NCBI GenBank assembly: GCA_015179025.1
Contig: WHUX01000070.1
Location: 186,001 to 250,000 of the forward strand
DNA length: 64,000 nucleotides
From: Terfezia claveryi
Taxonomy: Eukaryota > Ascomycota > Pezizomycetes > Pezizales > Pezizaceae
Direction of reading: 5' to 3'
Shown here: one piece after another, positions 1-12,158 of the stretch
Layout: the number at the start of each line of letters is the position of its first letter
Numbering within the stretch: the stretch's first letter is position 1
Notes under the pieces: model-generated
What the model saw: only the letters and a program-made list of their open reading frames with translations
Database searches by the model: none
What the model was told of the DNA's origin: nothing
Position numbers and translations under genes: made by a program

Positions 1-143
1 TACGGTATGCGAAAAGACTAGGATGGCCATGAGAACCACCATATTGATTCAGCTTTTGCCTGTTTGCATCAACAAGTCCTCTTGTCTAAATTGATACTTC
101 AAGATCATGGCAATCAAGTAAAATATTTTCACCTCTTAGATTC

Positions 144-171
144 AGATAATCGTAGTCTGGTTAGATAATCG
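144..171 (+). mobile_element. TAGTCTGG micro-insertion (10 bp)
   Basis: TAGTCTGGTT at 153-162 is flanked by perfect 9-bp direct repeats AGATAATCG at 144-152 and 163-171. It is the simplest form of the family: 10 bp of insert plus one duplicated target. Confidence 0.8.
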
Positions 172-270
172 GGGCGTTAAAAAGTTCAACAACGTTCGTC
201 AGATTCCTTTTACAACTGATTCTTGCAGCTTCTTGTATTTAATTTGGGACTTGTAACTATTTAATTACCA

Positions 271-423
271 GGAAAACTGGTGAATAAGACTCCTTGTCTG
301 TATCTTTGCTCTTTCCTTTTTGTGGTAGGGGCGTTACTAGTTGTGGGCAGATTAGCGTCCTTGACTCGGATTTTGAGAGTATGATTCAGATACAGACAAG
401 TGAGTCTTATTCACCAGTTTTCC
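271..423. repeat. Hairpin element with ~34-bp inverted repeats
   Basis: The sequence GGAAAACTGGTGAATAAGAC and its continuation (271-304) returns as its reverse complement at 389-423, with one extra base in the arm. About 85 bp separate the arms. The whole could fold as a long stem-loop and resembles a very small MITE. No transposase or clear target duplication is visible, so the class is unknown. Confidence 0.65.
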
Positions 424-3400
424 CGGGTAGGAAATAACTTTGGTGTTAGATACTACGGATGTCAGCAGACTTATTACTGTCGTCCTACCTAATTTTCACC
501 GGGCGGGGGATGGGCATAGGTAGTTAAGAGTGTGTTTAAATAAAGAGAACTAATGAATAATGACGTGAGTAACTTCCCCCACGCAGAGGACGGGATTAGT
601 ACTAAGTAAACAATTTGATATTGATATTCATATCATGTTGATACCGAGAACACTTTTTAACATCCACCATGACTATGCCTTTCCGAGCATCTATGACACG
701 TTCTTATTATATGCACCTGCCTGAGCACAGAATTATCTCATGAAGTACTTTATTACTTATGTAATTCCTCTGGCCCCATATAAAGCCTCAAACTGTGGGT
801 TATGCCACTTGCTAACAGCATACTGTACATATTGAATCCGAATATAAGTACATTAAGTAGGTATACCTACTCCTGTATAAGGGCATCTTATTACATGATG
901 GACATATCTAATGCATGTCTGAGGTGATGCAAAGATATTGGCATTGTAATTTTTTCCGGGGTATGTAATGTTGTTTTTAGCTCCACTGCAGATCGTCTCA
1001 TGTGGTTATGGAAATGCGTAGAATTTCTTCGGACTCCAAATTATCGCGGTGATAGGCCAATTAGCACGAGGGTCTGATCGAGACAAAATTTAGCTACATA
1101 CCTTATGATCGGAATGGGCTCACTTTACTTCCGATACGCAACGTTAACAGTGAGCCTTCCGATTGTTGTCTCTTCTGGGAGATGCTATACAATCAGCTTA
1201 ACCAGATGTACGCCTGTAGTCTGGTTGCTCGGCACGCCGTTATGAGTGAACGAAGGGATTCGATGGTGTATGCGAGCTGTGCTCAGAGGAAGGTATTTGC
1301 TGTCGGTCGTGCTGGCGGTAGCGAATCCATTAAAGCACTGATGGAATGGTATGATATTTTGTGTTGCCATCTCACCGTGCCCTGGACTTTCGAAGAGTGA
1401 GAAAGCTCTCCCCACTTTCAGACCTTCCCGCTAATGTAGACATTATACCCGGGGGGGAAGAACTGATGTATTCAGGCTTATCCTGCTCACAGGCTGTCCT
1501 TTCACAAACCAACGACATTCCCCTCAATCGATTGAAAAACAACGGATATTATTGCATTACCATGCTCTGGAAAAAAATCAAAATATAGGGTACAAAGTTC
1601 CGGCAGTTGCTGCTCAGTGGTTGGTGGTTATACAGAATCCGAGCAATTCCTAATACTACACGAGTCCACAGCAGATCTAGAAGCACGTGCAGTGATGACC
1701 CTTCAACGCAGAATGTTTCAATTTTTACACGTCAGTGGAAGTCCTGTGTCGTTGTCACCTACTGCCTGAAATACCTGCGTGAATCTCCTCAATGTGCTCG
1801 CAAATTTGTGCAAAAGGTAGTTTGGTTCACAAAAGGGAACCCATGATGCTACCCAATAAGCTAGATTTGGTGTTTAGGCAGCATCCTTGGCTGATATATT
1901 GCACGAACCCCAGCGTGTTCGGCACGAGATCACTGTATTTCTTCCAAGGAGACAACTGCGACTCAAAATTGTTTGCGTTTAAACTGAGGTGTTCAGTGTT
2001 GCTAATTCTCTACCAAAGTCGCGGTCGATTTTCTTGCCAAAGGGTACACACCCTGGCAAATCAACAGCTCCTATGACGACACCGTGCTTCCATCAGCAGT
2101 TACAATTTCTCGCTTCATGTATGTCTCAGCGCTGGCAGATTTAAGTACTCGAAGTCATACATATGAGAGGGTGCTTAAAGGTCAGCATGCAAACATACCT
2201 ACCTTTCGGGGTCATCTGGCTCAGGCACTCCATAGGCCCAGGGTATTATATTCAATATGGGGCTCTCGGATGGACAGTTAGCCCTCCTTGGGGAAGACTT
2301 CCATGCATGGAAGCTCAACGTCATGGTGCCGCTCAGCGATGGGGGTTACCTTTATAGTTTTCGTCCCTGTGTGCGGGGATACTGCCGAGACACTCTACAA
2401 AGAACTGCAGTCTCTTATCAACAAATGAGGATATGTCCTAGATATGATACTTTCCTCTGTCTTACATTGGATTGGTCTAGACTGGAAGACGATATGGATA
2501 CCTCTGGCCACAGTATGTCTCTCGTTTCAAAGGCAAGCCAAACTAATGGCTTTGGTGGTCAGTAATGCAAGTTATGACAATATATTTAAATGTTTCTTTT
2601 ATATATATGACGCTTGCAATAAATCTTTGAGGATTGGGTGTACCAACCACACGAGAACACTCTTGAAGTGAAAAATACCCATGGGCACTTTATTTATATA
2701 AGCTTGGACATCACCAGGCTAGACTGCCATTGCAGGAGGCAATGCTAATATTGTGATACATGACCACCGCTTCGATGGGCATTAACTAGTCGAGCACAAC
2801 TGTGCTGAATGAAACGATCGGACTCTGACCTATCAGACTACTAATCATTTGGGCTTGAGTATCCTTGAGTCCGTCGGCCGCGGGCCGAAACTACAATGCA
2901 ACCCGCTTGCTCCCATCTGCTCTAGCAAGCGATGCTCCTTTAAGTAAAAACCAACGTACTACGTCATGGGTAGTCTGGTTTAATTTTTACCACCCACTTA
3001 GGTACCGCCCACCTATGTACAGCTACTAGCTTAGGGCTAAATTGTACTCTAGCGGGTGCAATATTTAATGCACGCATACCGACTTACATATGTAGCCATT
3101 GGCAGATACTCACGCATGTAAACTCATGAATGGCGATAGATACTCACCTCAATCTGATACGCCCGCATATTTGCGCCTCTCCTCTCCGCTTTCTTCCGTC
3201 GTCTCGGTCGACATATAAGCTTTAACAACCCCAGAATCGATCCGAAAGCTAGCTAGTATACTGCGTGCGAAACACCAGACCACCACATATCATCAAAGCA
3301 CCAGACCGCTCCCTGCTTAAGCCGCAACTCCCGTCGATCCACCACCAGATACAGCTTTAGATCGAGACACTTCAGTACGTTGCAGCACAAAGTCTCCGAT

Positions 3401-3429
3401 AGTAGACTTTTGCGATCAGGAAGTTGGCT

Positions 3430-4874
3430 ATGGGTCCTCCTACCTCAACCGGACGCCGTTCAATCTTCTCCGATGGGATTGATATGCTGGAATCGTCCCT
3501 TGCAAATGTCAACTTTGGGGGGGTGGATAATCGCACAATGGACGATCTATTATCGTCCACATACTCTGCTATTGGGAACCTGGAGGCGATAAGTCCGGAC
3601 TGTCTACCAACGATACCCATTTCAATAGAAGCCCCAGAATATGCGCCTGCGTCTCGAGGAGGATATCCTGTGTTACCACAAGAAATTGTATTGCACATCT
3701 TGAGTTTTGTGCGGCCAGACAATCAGCAACTTTTTGCAAATGCATGCAAGGTTTCTCGGACTTGGTATCACGCCGCCATTGGACATTTGTAAGTTCCGTC
3801 ATTTTGATTTTACCTGGCTGCAGTAGATGTGGTGTGCGTCCGATGTATGTGTCATGTTAACATGAAATCTCCTGCAGGTACGCCCGGCCTTACATTACTA
3901 CTGGAAAATATGAGAAATTCATAGCGCAAATATGTCCAACAGTTACATATACCAAACACTCTCCCCTAGCAGAGTTTATCAAGTCGCTGGATTTGAGCCA
4001 CCTGCTCTACGACGGTAAACCGTCGTACACAGCTCGGTTACTCCGAAGGACTGCACCAAATTTGGAGGAGTTCATTGCTCCTGCAACACAGTTCGGTTAT
4101 AGCTGCATGGTCGCTCTAGGCAACTGTCACCAATTGCGAGTTTTAGATCTACGGCTAGTAACACAATCCTTGGGGCTGGTCGACTTGTTCAAGACAATGA
4201 GTCGCCTCAAGGAGCTTCGAACCCTGACTTTCCCACGATCATTGATGATGACCACGGGAGAGCAGGGAAGGACCTTTTCAGGAGGGTACAATCTACCCGA
4301 GAAACTGGAGTGCTTTTGCCTAACTGGGAATGTCTCTGATACATTTCTCACGACAGTCAATGTATCAGAGAACTTAACGGAGCTGCGAATTGCCCACGCC
4401 TTTGCAAGGCACGGATCAATAAAAAACCTGTTGAATAGGTGGTCCTCCCAATTGAAGGTCTTGGAGATTAACTATCACATATCTACACTTCCACACAACG
4501 CTATGGATAAAATACTGGTCACGTGCATCGGTTTGGAGAAGTTGCGTATAGCAGTGGATTTTGTTAGCCATCGATTGTTTGACGAGGAGAACACGCCAGT
4601 CAATCATCCACTGAAGAGGCTGGACCTGGACAGTAGTGGATACCTAGGGGCAGGACATAAACTGAATGCGGATCACATCTTCATATGCCTTGCTGAGGGA
4701 CGATTGCCCCATTTACGAATACTACGAATAAGTGAGAAGCTGAACTGGAAGGGTAGGGATGCACAGGGGTTAGCGGATTTAGCGGTAGTGCTGGAGTCAA
4801 GGGAGACTGACCCGGGTGAGTTAGTTGGCGTTTGGGAATTTGATACCATAGAACCAGGGCATGGCAAGTTTTAA
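3430..4874 (+). CDS. F-box protein with leucine-rich C-terminal region
   Basis: Two exons, 3430-3788 and 3878-4874, separated by an 89-bp intron with GTAAGT donor and CTGCAG acceptor; the product is 451 aa. The F-box lies around residues 80-118 (LPQEIVLHILSF followed by a CKVSRTWYHAA segment). The remainder is rich in leucine and in repeated L..L..L patterns such as LRVLDLRL and LRILRI, typical of degenerate LRRs. By family knowledge, F-box proteins bind Skp1 and recruit substrates to SCF ubiquitin ligases; this substrate is unknown. The start is the ATG at 3430, following an in-frame TTG. Fungal F-box/LRR proteins diverge fast, so no orthologue is named. Confidence 0.85.
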
Positions 4875-5677
4875 TGAAGGGAAGTCTTAAGAATGTTTTA
4901 TTACTAGCGTTCTCAGGGAAAGCTATTCATACTAGAAGTCATATACGTTAACCTTTATATTTATATTTCAATGAAGGAAGGTTTTGGTCTTGAGGCATGC
5001 TCGATTATGCAGGAGAGTATCGATCACCATCTGGTTATCTGCTCTATAACTTACATTTAAAACACATTATTCACAGGCTTTATGATGTAGACTTTTTATT
5101 GTGACAACAACTCCAATTGATCTCGAATTTAAGTCAGTGTACATTTTGTATAATTGAAATTGTTTGCTCAATATTGAATTATGATTATAATTTAGCGGAG
5201 GCTTCATGATATAACCTTGGGAGCTATGGGCGGAATATAGTCTCTCGGAATATATAAAAAATATGTACTATACTATACTGGTACATATATAGGTAGTATA
5301 AATCTCCTGTGCAGCAAGTCAACGGTTCTGGGTCGTCACGCTGCAGGGCACATGTATAAGTCCAAGAATGACCTACTTTACTGTAAGCACTTGATCTCGG
5401 CCTCAAGCACACAGGGGTTGCGAACCACAAGGGATCGTTAATGCTAGACAAAGGGCGCGTTTACTTGATGGTAATTTCCCCCTCCTAAGTCGGGTGTCGC
5501 TCACAAAGGAAAGAGATCGTCTCACTGAAAACGCCGCCATTTGTCTCGGACTTGGTGATCTTCTATTGACTTAACTACACACATCGTCAACCTCAGAGTC
5601 GACTCAGATCTTGGAACGACAGAATTAGGATTTCCTGATCGCTAAAGCCAACTTTAACCTCAGAAGTTGCCTCGAGG
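4875..5677. other. Intergenic region F-box / rgd1
   Basis: About 800 bp. AT-rich, with no recognisable gene, RNA or repeat. It should hold the terminator of the F-box gene and the promoter and leader of rgd1. Confidence 0.5.
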
Positions 5678-5714
5678 CCACCAAACTGTTGTGCCAACCA
5701 GCCTACCACCAAAC
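5678..5714 (-). mobile_element. TAGTCTGG micro-insertion in the rgd1 leader (19 bp)
   Basis: The 19-bp insert TGTTGTGCCAACCAGCCTA (5687-5705) is flanked by perfect 9-bp repeats CCACCAAAC at 5678-5686 and 5706-5714. One base differs from the usual CCAGACTA end. The right repeat ends 7 bp before the rgd1 ATG at 5722, so the insertion lies immediately upstream of the start codon. Confidence 0.8.
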
Positions 5715-5721
5715 GAACATC

Positions 5722-8166
5722 ATGAGTACAACCGACTCCCGAACAGACCGTGTCATAGACGCGGCCACTCCATCCGGGACCTTGAAAGGAAGATTAGGTT
5801 CTATAACTATGCCGAATGGTGATTCACCAGCTACGCCACCGTCTACGAACGCAGTGTCCCCGGCCGTAGACAATAGCGAGGTGACAGACGCTCGCGTGGA
5901 GGAGATCCTACTTTCGGATGTGCGCGTAGCCAATTTTGTCGCCCCCTTGCAGACTTTCTGCTAACTTTGTGCGCAGATCGGGGTCACAACGTTGTTAACA
6001 CGGTTGAAGCAAAGTATTGCTTCTTGTCGAGTATGCTCACCCGATGAATGGAGCGATCTGTAAGAGAACCGCCAAGGCTAACCGACATACGTAGGAGCTT
6101 GCAGGCTTTGTGAAGAAGCGAGCTACTATTGAGGAAGAGCATGCTCAAGGTAGAGTACTGCATAGGACGTCACTGTACATAAGGCAATTTGTTGATATTT
6201 ATTTTTTCCCTGATAGGACTACGAAAGTTATGCAAACTTATGTTTGAATCGCCACGGAGGCTAGAAGGACGTCATGGATCGTATCTGCGACAGGTCGATG
6301 AAACGACAGCTATTCACGATCGAATCGCGGAACATGGGATTCAATTTTCACTGGCGTTACACGAGATGTATGAGGACTTGATGGAGCTTGCAGCGAATAT
6401 GGAAAGAGGACGCAAACACTGGAAGATGACTGGCCTGAGTTCGGAAAAGAAATTACATGAGTCTTTACTCATACTTGAAAAGGCAAATTGTCATTGGAGA
6501 TTCTTCCATTGACTAGTCCCTGCTAACTTCTGTTTTTGTAGACAAAAGGAAAGTATGATCAAATTGCAGAAGAATATGACAGAGCTAGGTCAGGGGATAA
6601 GCGGGCACGAGATTTTAAGGTTGGCAGGGGATTTGCGAGGACAGGAGCACAAGTGGAAGAAGATCTGAGAAATCGAGTCTCCACTGCAGACCAGGAGTAT
6701 GCGAAACAGGTTCAGATTACAAATCTTCATCGACAGGAGCTATTGGGCGTGCAGAGGCCACAAGCTGTGAAAGCTTTGAAGGCTTTGATATTCGAATGTG
6801 ATGCTGTTCTGACGCTTCAGCTCCAGAAGTTTGGTAGTTACCCTCATACACATAGGTGCAGGACAGTCACTAAAGTTTGCCGTATCTGGTGACAGCTACA
6901 TTGAACGAGAAATTGCTTCTAAACAATGGCATGAGCGTCAGCCCAATAAAGGCTCCAGGTAATACTTCAAGTATGTATGCCCGGAGTTTTGCGGAAATGA
7001 GATGTGCTCACAATCTATCTAGATGCTCAAAGCATGCGAGACGTCATTTTCATGATTGACAATGACCAAGATTTCAAGAAATTCATCCTCAGCATGGAAT
7101 CAAAGTTGCCTGCACAATCGAAGCCCGCTGAGATCAGATATGAAAAGAATCCTGTATGTGGAGTTTCGGCTCAACTCATATTGACAAAGTCCCGAAACTG
7201 ACGTGCCCATAGGTCTTGTTCACTGGGGCGCATAGTCCATACACTACACCCTCCACACCATCAGGTGCACCCCCTGGGTCACAATCAGGCTTACCGGGTC
7301 TCCAGCGCGAGGCATCAAACCATTCACAAACCCCCACGCAAGGCTATGGTGCCGTCATCCAGCAACCTGCTATTATCCCACAACCCCATCCAGGGTATAA
7401 CCCACAACAGTTTCAGCCGCCGCAGAACAATAATTCTGGTGTTCCGGAACTACCTCGTGACAAACCTGTGTTTGGAGTCTCTCTGGATCAGCTGCTGGAA
7501 AGGGATAGCTCGGCGGTACCGATAATTGTATATCAGTGTATACAGGCTGTGGACCTTTATGGACTCAATGTAGAAGGAATATACCGGATCCCCGGAACGA
7601 AGCAGCACCTTGTCAAGATTAAAAATATATTTGATAATGGCGAGTAGTATTGGGCGGATGCCTACGTAATAGGATAGAGAACTAACTTAGTGGTTAGACT
7701 CCTCACAGGTGGATTTCAGGCGACCAGAGGATTTCTTCCACGATGTCAACTCCGTTACTAGTGTTCTGAAGTCATTTTTTCGTGAATTGCCAGATCCATT
7801 GTTAACCAGCGCGCTATATGATGAATTAATTACTGCTTCTCGCATTAATGATGATATTGTGCGAAGAGATACTCTACATGGCATCATCAACCGACTCCCT
7901 GATCCAAACTACGCTACCTTCAGGGCTCTCATATTGGTAAGAATCCTACCTTCGGATTATTGGATTATCAATTGTTAAATTAGCACTAGCACCTGAACCG
8001 TGTACAGCAGAAGTCTGCAATAAACAGAATGAACTCTGGCAACCTTGCTATTTGTTTTGGACCAACGGTGATGGGCTCCGAGGACATCGCCAACACCGGA
8101 TGGCAAGTCAGGGTAGTCGACACTGTGCTACAAAACTGGGACAGTATCTTCGACCCTGATGACTAG
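5722..8166 (+). CDS. rgd1: F-BAR / RhoGAP protein (Rgd1-like)
   Basis: Ten exons: 5722-5919, 5977-6030, 6095-6149, 6217-6482, 6542-6833, 6896-6958, 7023-7153, 7213-7643, 7720-7936, 7990-8166; 627 aa. The N-terminal half is an F-BAR domain (LLTRLKQSIAS, FVKKRATIEEEHAQ, YDQIAEEYDRARSGD). A proline/glutamine-rich linker follows (about residues 355-430), then a RhoGAP domain containing GIYRIPGTKQH with the conserved arginine, FFRELPDPLLTSAL and AICFGPTVMG. In yeast Rgd1 stimulates GTP hydrolysis by Rho3/Rho4 and acts in polarity and stress signalling at the membrane. Intron 4 appears to use a GC donor (6483). The exon 8/9 join keeps frame only with the acceptor at 7719, which skips four residues (VDFR) expected from the family. 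A micro-insertion lies just upstream. Confidence 0.88.
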
Positions 8167-9163
8167 GATCCTTCACAACTACTTTGAAAATTGTGGCAAA
8201 AGCTTCCCCAAGTGGGGTACACAAACAAAATTGGGCGATCTGAGATTTGTTTTGGTAGAAGCAATTTGGCACGGTAATTGTTGGGCAAAATTTTAGGCCA
8301 GTGGGCTGTGCCAGTGCTGGGAAGATTCGCTATCTTTTTGGCTGCTGTGCGGGGGTATGATTAGGGATTCCGAGTAGTAAAATATTAAATGGTTGTGTTT
8401 TGGCTAATCGATCATACCCCAGCGAACTGTTACCCTCAAGTCGCATTCTTGATGATGCTGCTCTTCTCAGCCACAAACTTTTTTTTTGTCCTTTTTCTAA
8501 CATTGGCGTTCAGTTTAAGCTCTTCAATCGTTTTTTCTTTGCGTCATCGTTCTTGTTCTTTTCTCTGTACCAAAAACTTGGTTAAGTAGTCCGCTTTAGT
8601 TCCTTGTTTACCTTACCATAATCGTCCGTTTCACACTTGTGTTTCCCTTTTGTCACTTCCAAGCAAGTCTTTTTGCAGCAAAATTTGGTACTCTATCTGG
8701 GAATTCTTGTCACTTTGTTCGTACCGTTATGGTTTTGAATTTGTATTTTATATTAGACTCATACCTAAGCTACTGACCCATGTCGTAGTTTTTTTGCCGA
8801 GAATCATATGGTCCTGTACGGTATGCTCCGTGTGTTGCGGAATTAATCACGGGCACCTGCAGTTTACTTTCTTCAGGTTTTTGGATGTTCCTTCTGGAAA
8901 CGCATGCAACTTGCTTTTCATGGCAGCATTGTCGGTGTGCAAAAATGGATTTTTTCTTTAACGTATGTATATCTAAGTATTGGTCTTCTCCAGCTTTCGT
9001 TTTGGTATAAGCAACACCTCCCCATCTGTAGTCCGCTAGCCATCCTCATCTGTGGAGATTCATAGCCCATCCAATTCCCACGCCTGGGTTTCTTATTGTT
9101 TACTGATTGCCCTCATAGTAATGTGCCTACCCATAACGTATGCCACTCAATTACCATGCTATC
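8167..9163. other. Convergent intergenic region rgd1 / gna1
   Basis: About 1 kb between two gene ends. It is T-rich (8390-8780) and holds open frames rich in F, L and S that look like chance translation of T-rich DNA. It probably contains the two 3' UTRs. No RNA gene or repeat was recognised. Confidence 0.55.
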
Positions 9164-9797
9164 TCATTCATCTAGTGGGAGTGGGGCACTCACCATCTGT
9201 ACCCCGGCCTTGGTATACCCACACTTGACATAAAACCCTTCATTCTTCTCCGAACAATCCAGAATGGCCTTATAACAGCCCACCTTTTCCGCAATATAAT
9301 CCAGGGCCTGAATGACCCTTTGGCCAAACTGCTTTCCCTGCATCTCCTTCGCAACAGAGATATCCTCGATATGCCCAACGACGCCCAAATTCCTCAGGCT
9401 GATCCCCCACCCGCATATTAGTTTCCCCCGCGACACACACACGAAAGATACTTGCGGCGGAGGTTTGGGAGACGGCAATAACGACCCACAATTTCTTCTC
9501 GACAATCAAACTCCCCGCAGCGACAATCTTCCGACTGGAAACCTCCTCAATCACAACCACGAAATACTCGTTGTTGCGGGTGGACATCCATGTGTACCGC
9601 TCTGTCCAGGCAGCCTCGGAGATGTCGCCGACGGTGGTGAGCACGCGCAGGACGTCAAGGAAGCCGTGGTGATAGTCGGCGGCGTGGAGGGGCCGGAGGA
9701 GGTAGCCTTCTGGCAGGGAAGAGGAGACGGCGCGGGAGATTAGGGTGGGGCAGAAGAGACCGGGAGTGGTGGTGGTGGTGGCGGTTTGGTCAGACAT
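9164..9797 (-). CDS. gna1: Glucosamine-6-phosphate N-acetyltransferase
   Basis: Two exons on the minus strand, 9797-9490 and 9398-9164, with a 91-bp intron; 180 aa. It transfers acetyl from acetyl-CoA to glucosamine-6-phosphate, a step toward UDP-GlcNAc used for chitin, GPI anchors and N-glycans. The GNAT core is clear: GSLIVEKKF just before the splice, then GVVGHIEDISV, the acetyl-CoA loop QGKQFGQRVIQALDYIAEK, and CSEKNEGFYVKCGY. Length is close to the usual 160-190 aa. The acceptor at 9399 gives KKFLRNLGVVGHIED, which fits the family better than the next AG six bases downstream. Convergent with rgd1. Confidence 0.92.
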
Positions 9798-10489
9798 TTG
9801 TTCCGGGGGGGAAGAGGTGAATGAATGAGTGAGGGAGTGGTTGATAGAAGCTTATTTTAAGCTGGAAAGTCACCTAGAGTTTCTCTACATAGCTATGTAC
9901 ATGTCCCCTTTCTTGCTGCATGATGAACCCCCCCATGAAATATCAAATATCCCTGTAGGTAATGCATCTTTCCGTGATTATAGAAGTAGGTACCCGTATC
10001 AACCAGATCATCCCATATACTCAACTCCCGCCCCCCCCTCGCAGAATCAACCATGGAGAGGCCTTCCCCTTATTTTCATTTTCGACCGAGGACCCAGGCC
10101 AAGTGCTTGCCATATTGAGATATATCAACGCCCTCATCCCCAGTACAGCCCGTGGCGCCTTCAACACCCTCCTCCGACGCACAACCCGCAGCTCCCTAGA
10201 AGCCCTCCCCCGGGCGGGGGTTATGCCATGAAACGGTCTGTAGCATTTTTCCCAGATGTGTTTTACATTATCGTCTATGCCTCAACTTCAAAGTCTTTAG
10301 ACGTAATTCAGTGTTTGTTTTTTTAAATTGTATGTATGAATTAAGATTAAAAATTAAATTATACAAATTGTGATCTTTTTGTTGTATGTATTGAAGGTTA
10401 CATACAGCACTTAAAGCCTTTACATTCATTGTTGCGTCTAATTTCAAAGCCGCAAGAACAATCCTTACCGAACCGAACTCACGACCGAA

Positions 10490-10690
10490 CTCACCCAGCG
10501 ACGGAACCCATTTGCCCAATCCCATAAGCTACTTAACTCTACACATATCTTATTATATTCCACTGAATCACGCGTTGCAATTATTGGCCATAGGGAGCTA
10601 CACTGCAATAGAATTAAAGATGAATAGTGTCCGGTTGATTTGAAGCTAATGTAATAGGAATATCGGGAAGCTGATCGGTTTAAGGTAATG
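10490..10690. repeat. Dispersed ~215-bp repeat, copy 1
   Basis: Shares long stretches with 20172-20392 and 20393-20590: ACCCATTTGC, CTTAACTCTACACAT, CTTATTATATTCC, GTTGCAATTATTG, GGGAGCTAC and GATGAATAGTGT occur in the same order. Copies differ by small indels and substitutions. No coding capacity. Confidence 0.7.
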
Positions 10691-10794
10691 CATGTCGTTC
10701 GATTCTGTTTGAAGTACCGTATTGTGGTGACGAATACGGGCATGCACTCGGATTTTATATTAATTTGTGCTCATCAGTTTATCTTTTTGCGGGA

Positions 10795-11095
10795 CGTAAG
10801 TATAATGTGAATACCAAACAACTACCCCCCCCCCCCCCTCCAAATCTCATCCCCAGGTTCCCCAGTCCTTCTCCCACCCCTTCATTAATTAACTCATCCA
10901 ACCAACCACCACAAAGCCCCTTTGCTACAATGTATCTCTAAACGCCTGCACCTCCGCCAAACAATCCAAGGGGCTCCTATCTCCCCCTTTTTACCTCCTC
11001 ATCTTCATCATCCCTTATGCTGGCTTCCACCAGGGATGTTTTCTAATCAGTGTTTAATCTCAGTGACTTTACTCACCAGGGAGGCTCAGGAGACC
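10795..11095 (+). repeat. Dispersed repeat, partner of 25480-25790 (inverted)
   Basis: The order of blocks TATAATGTGAATACCAAAC, CTCATCC.CAGGT.CCCCAGTC, CCAAGGGGCTCC/GGAGGCCCTTG, ACCTCCTCATCTTCATCATC, CTTATGCTGGCTTCCACCAGGGAT and CACCAGGGAGGCTCAGGAGA is matched by the reverse complement of 25480-25790. A poly-C run (about 10827-10840) is present only here. The element is about 300 bp and non-coding. Confidence 0.75.
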
Positions 11096-11099
11096 TAGG

Positions 11100-12158
11100 T
11101 AATAGCCGAAGAGCGCACTGGCAAGCGGAGTAACAAAAATCTGAAGCGCTAACAATCTCGTCGTTGGGCTAACGTAAGGGACTGCTACGTCCAGAAATCG
11201 ATATCAGAATAAGAGGCAGTATAAATGGCCTGCTCTTAAGTAGATACAACTGATTTAGGGAGTACAAACACATTCCAAGCATCCTATTGGGAAATAATAT
11301 ATGAGGCGTCCTCTTGGGAATGTACTCAAAGATAACTATTTGGGATACACACTATGATAGGAATCTTGAAATACTAGCTAGGAATTGTGAGAAGTTCTAC
11401 CGCCATCACCACATCGAAATATAGTCAAGTGGAACAAGGGGGAGAGATTTATAAAATATACCACTAGGGAAGTTGAGAAAATAAGCTGCCATATGCCCAC
11501 TCAGTCAAAATCTCAAGTCTACATGCACCGTCTAATATAAATTATATAAGTACAGTAAGTGTCTATACATGTACTTTGCTGATGACTCCCACATCCCTCA
11601 CTTTTATTTATTTATTTACTACATATCCCTCCACCCCCCCAGATTTCCATCCCCCAATTAAAGAGAAGTGAAGAAGCGGTAACAACATTTCAGCTGAGTT
11701 TAGACGAAGTTAAGTGTCTGGCGGACGTTAAGCCACAATTAATATAGGGAAATACATCACATTGCATTCGAAGAGAGGGCTGGGTAGAAGCGAAGCCTCG
11801 GATAAGGGTCATGCGAGGGGCAGTGGGAGGAAGGTAAGAGGGGTAAGTCAATACTATAAGGCTGTATCAAGTTCAATGGTTTCAGGTAATGTAATATATA
11901 GCAAAAAAAAAAGGGAGGAGAAATAAGCAGACATATATCATGCAAAAATCAACCTACAAGAAATAAGCACCTAAAAGTAAAGAAAGAGAAATAAAATAGA
12001 AGTAGAAGGAAGCGACCTAACAAGCAGACCCAAGGCAAAGAAAATACATAGCAAGCCATGAATGGGAGAAGGAAAAATAACAAACATTAGTACTGTTACA
12101 TTATGATCAACCTGACCTGTATACATGCAAGGAACCCCAGTTAAAATACTACTACTAA
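11100..12158. other. Intergenic region downstream of scc2
   Basis: About 1 kb without a supported gene. It should include the 3' end of the cohesin-loader transcript (minus strand). Only short chance open frames are present. Confidence 0.5.

Larger units (their letters stand above)
1..3429. other. Gene-poor left flank
   Basis: No convincing gene was found before the F-box gene. The stretch holds one TAGTCTGG micro-insertion (144-171), a hairpin element (271-423) and two further TAGTCTGGTT motifs near 1217 and 2971 that lack clear flanking duplications. A frame open from about 1578 to 1769 on the plus strand, without an ATG, reads like ordinary protein but matches nothing I recognise. Several shorter overlapping open frames between 1180 and 2670 change frame repeatedly. 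This may be a decayed gene, but no function can be assigned. Confidence 0.5.

Noticed and set aside
1217..2980. TAGTCTGGTT at 1217 and 2971
   Set aside because: Motif present but no convincing 8-10 bp flanking duplication; not counted as proven insertions.
8389..8961. Plus-strand open frames after rgd1
   Set aside because: Very F/L/S-rich translation of T-rich DNA, no motif, in a convergent 3' region.
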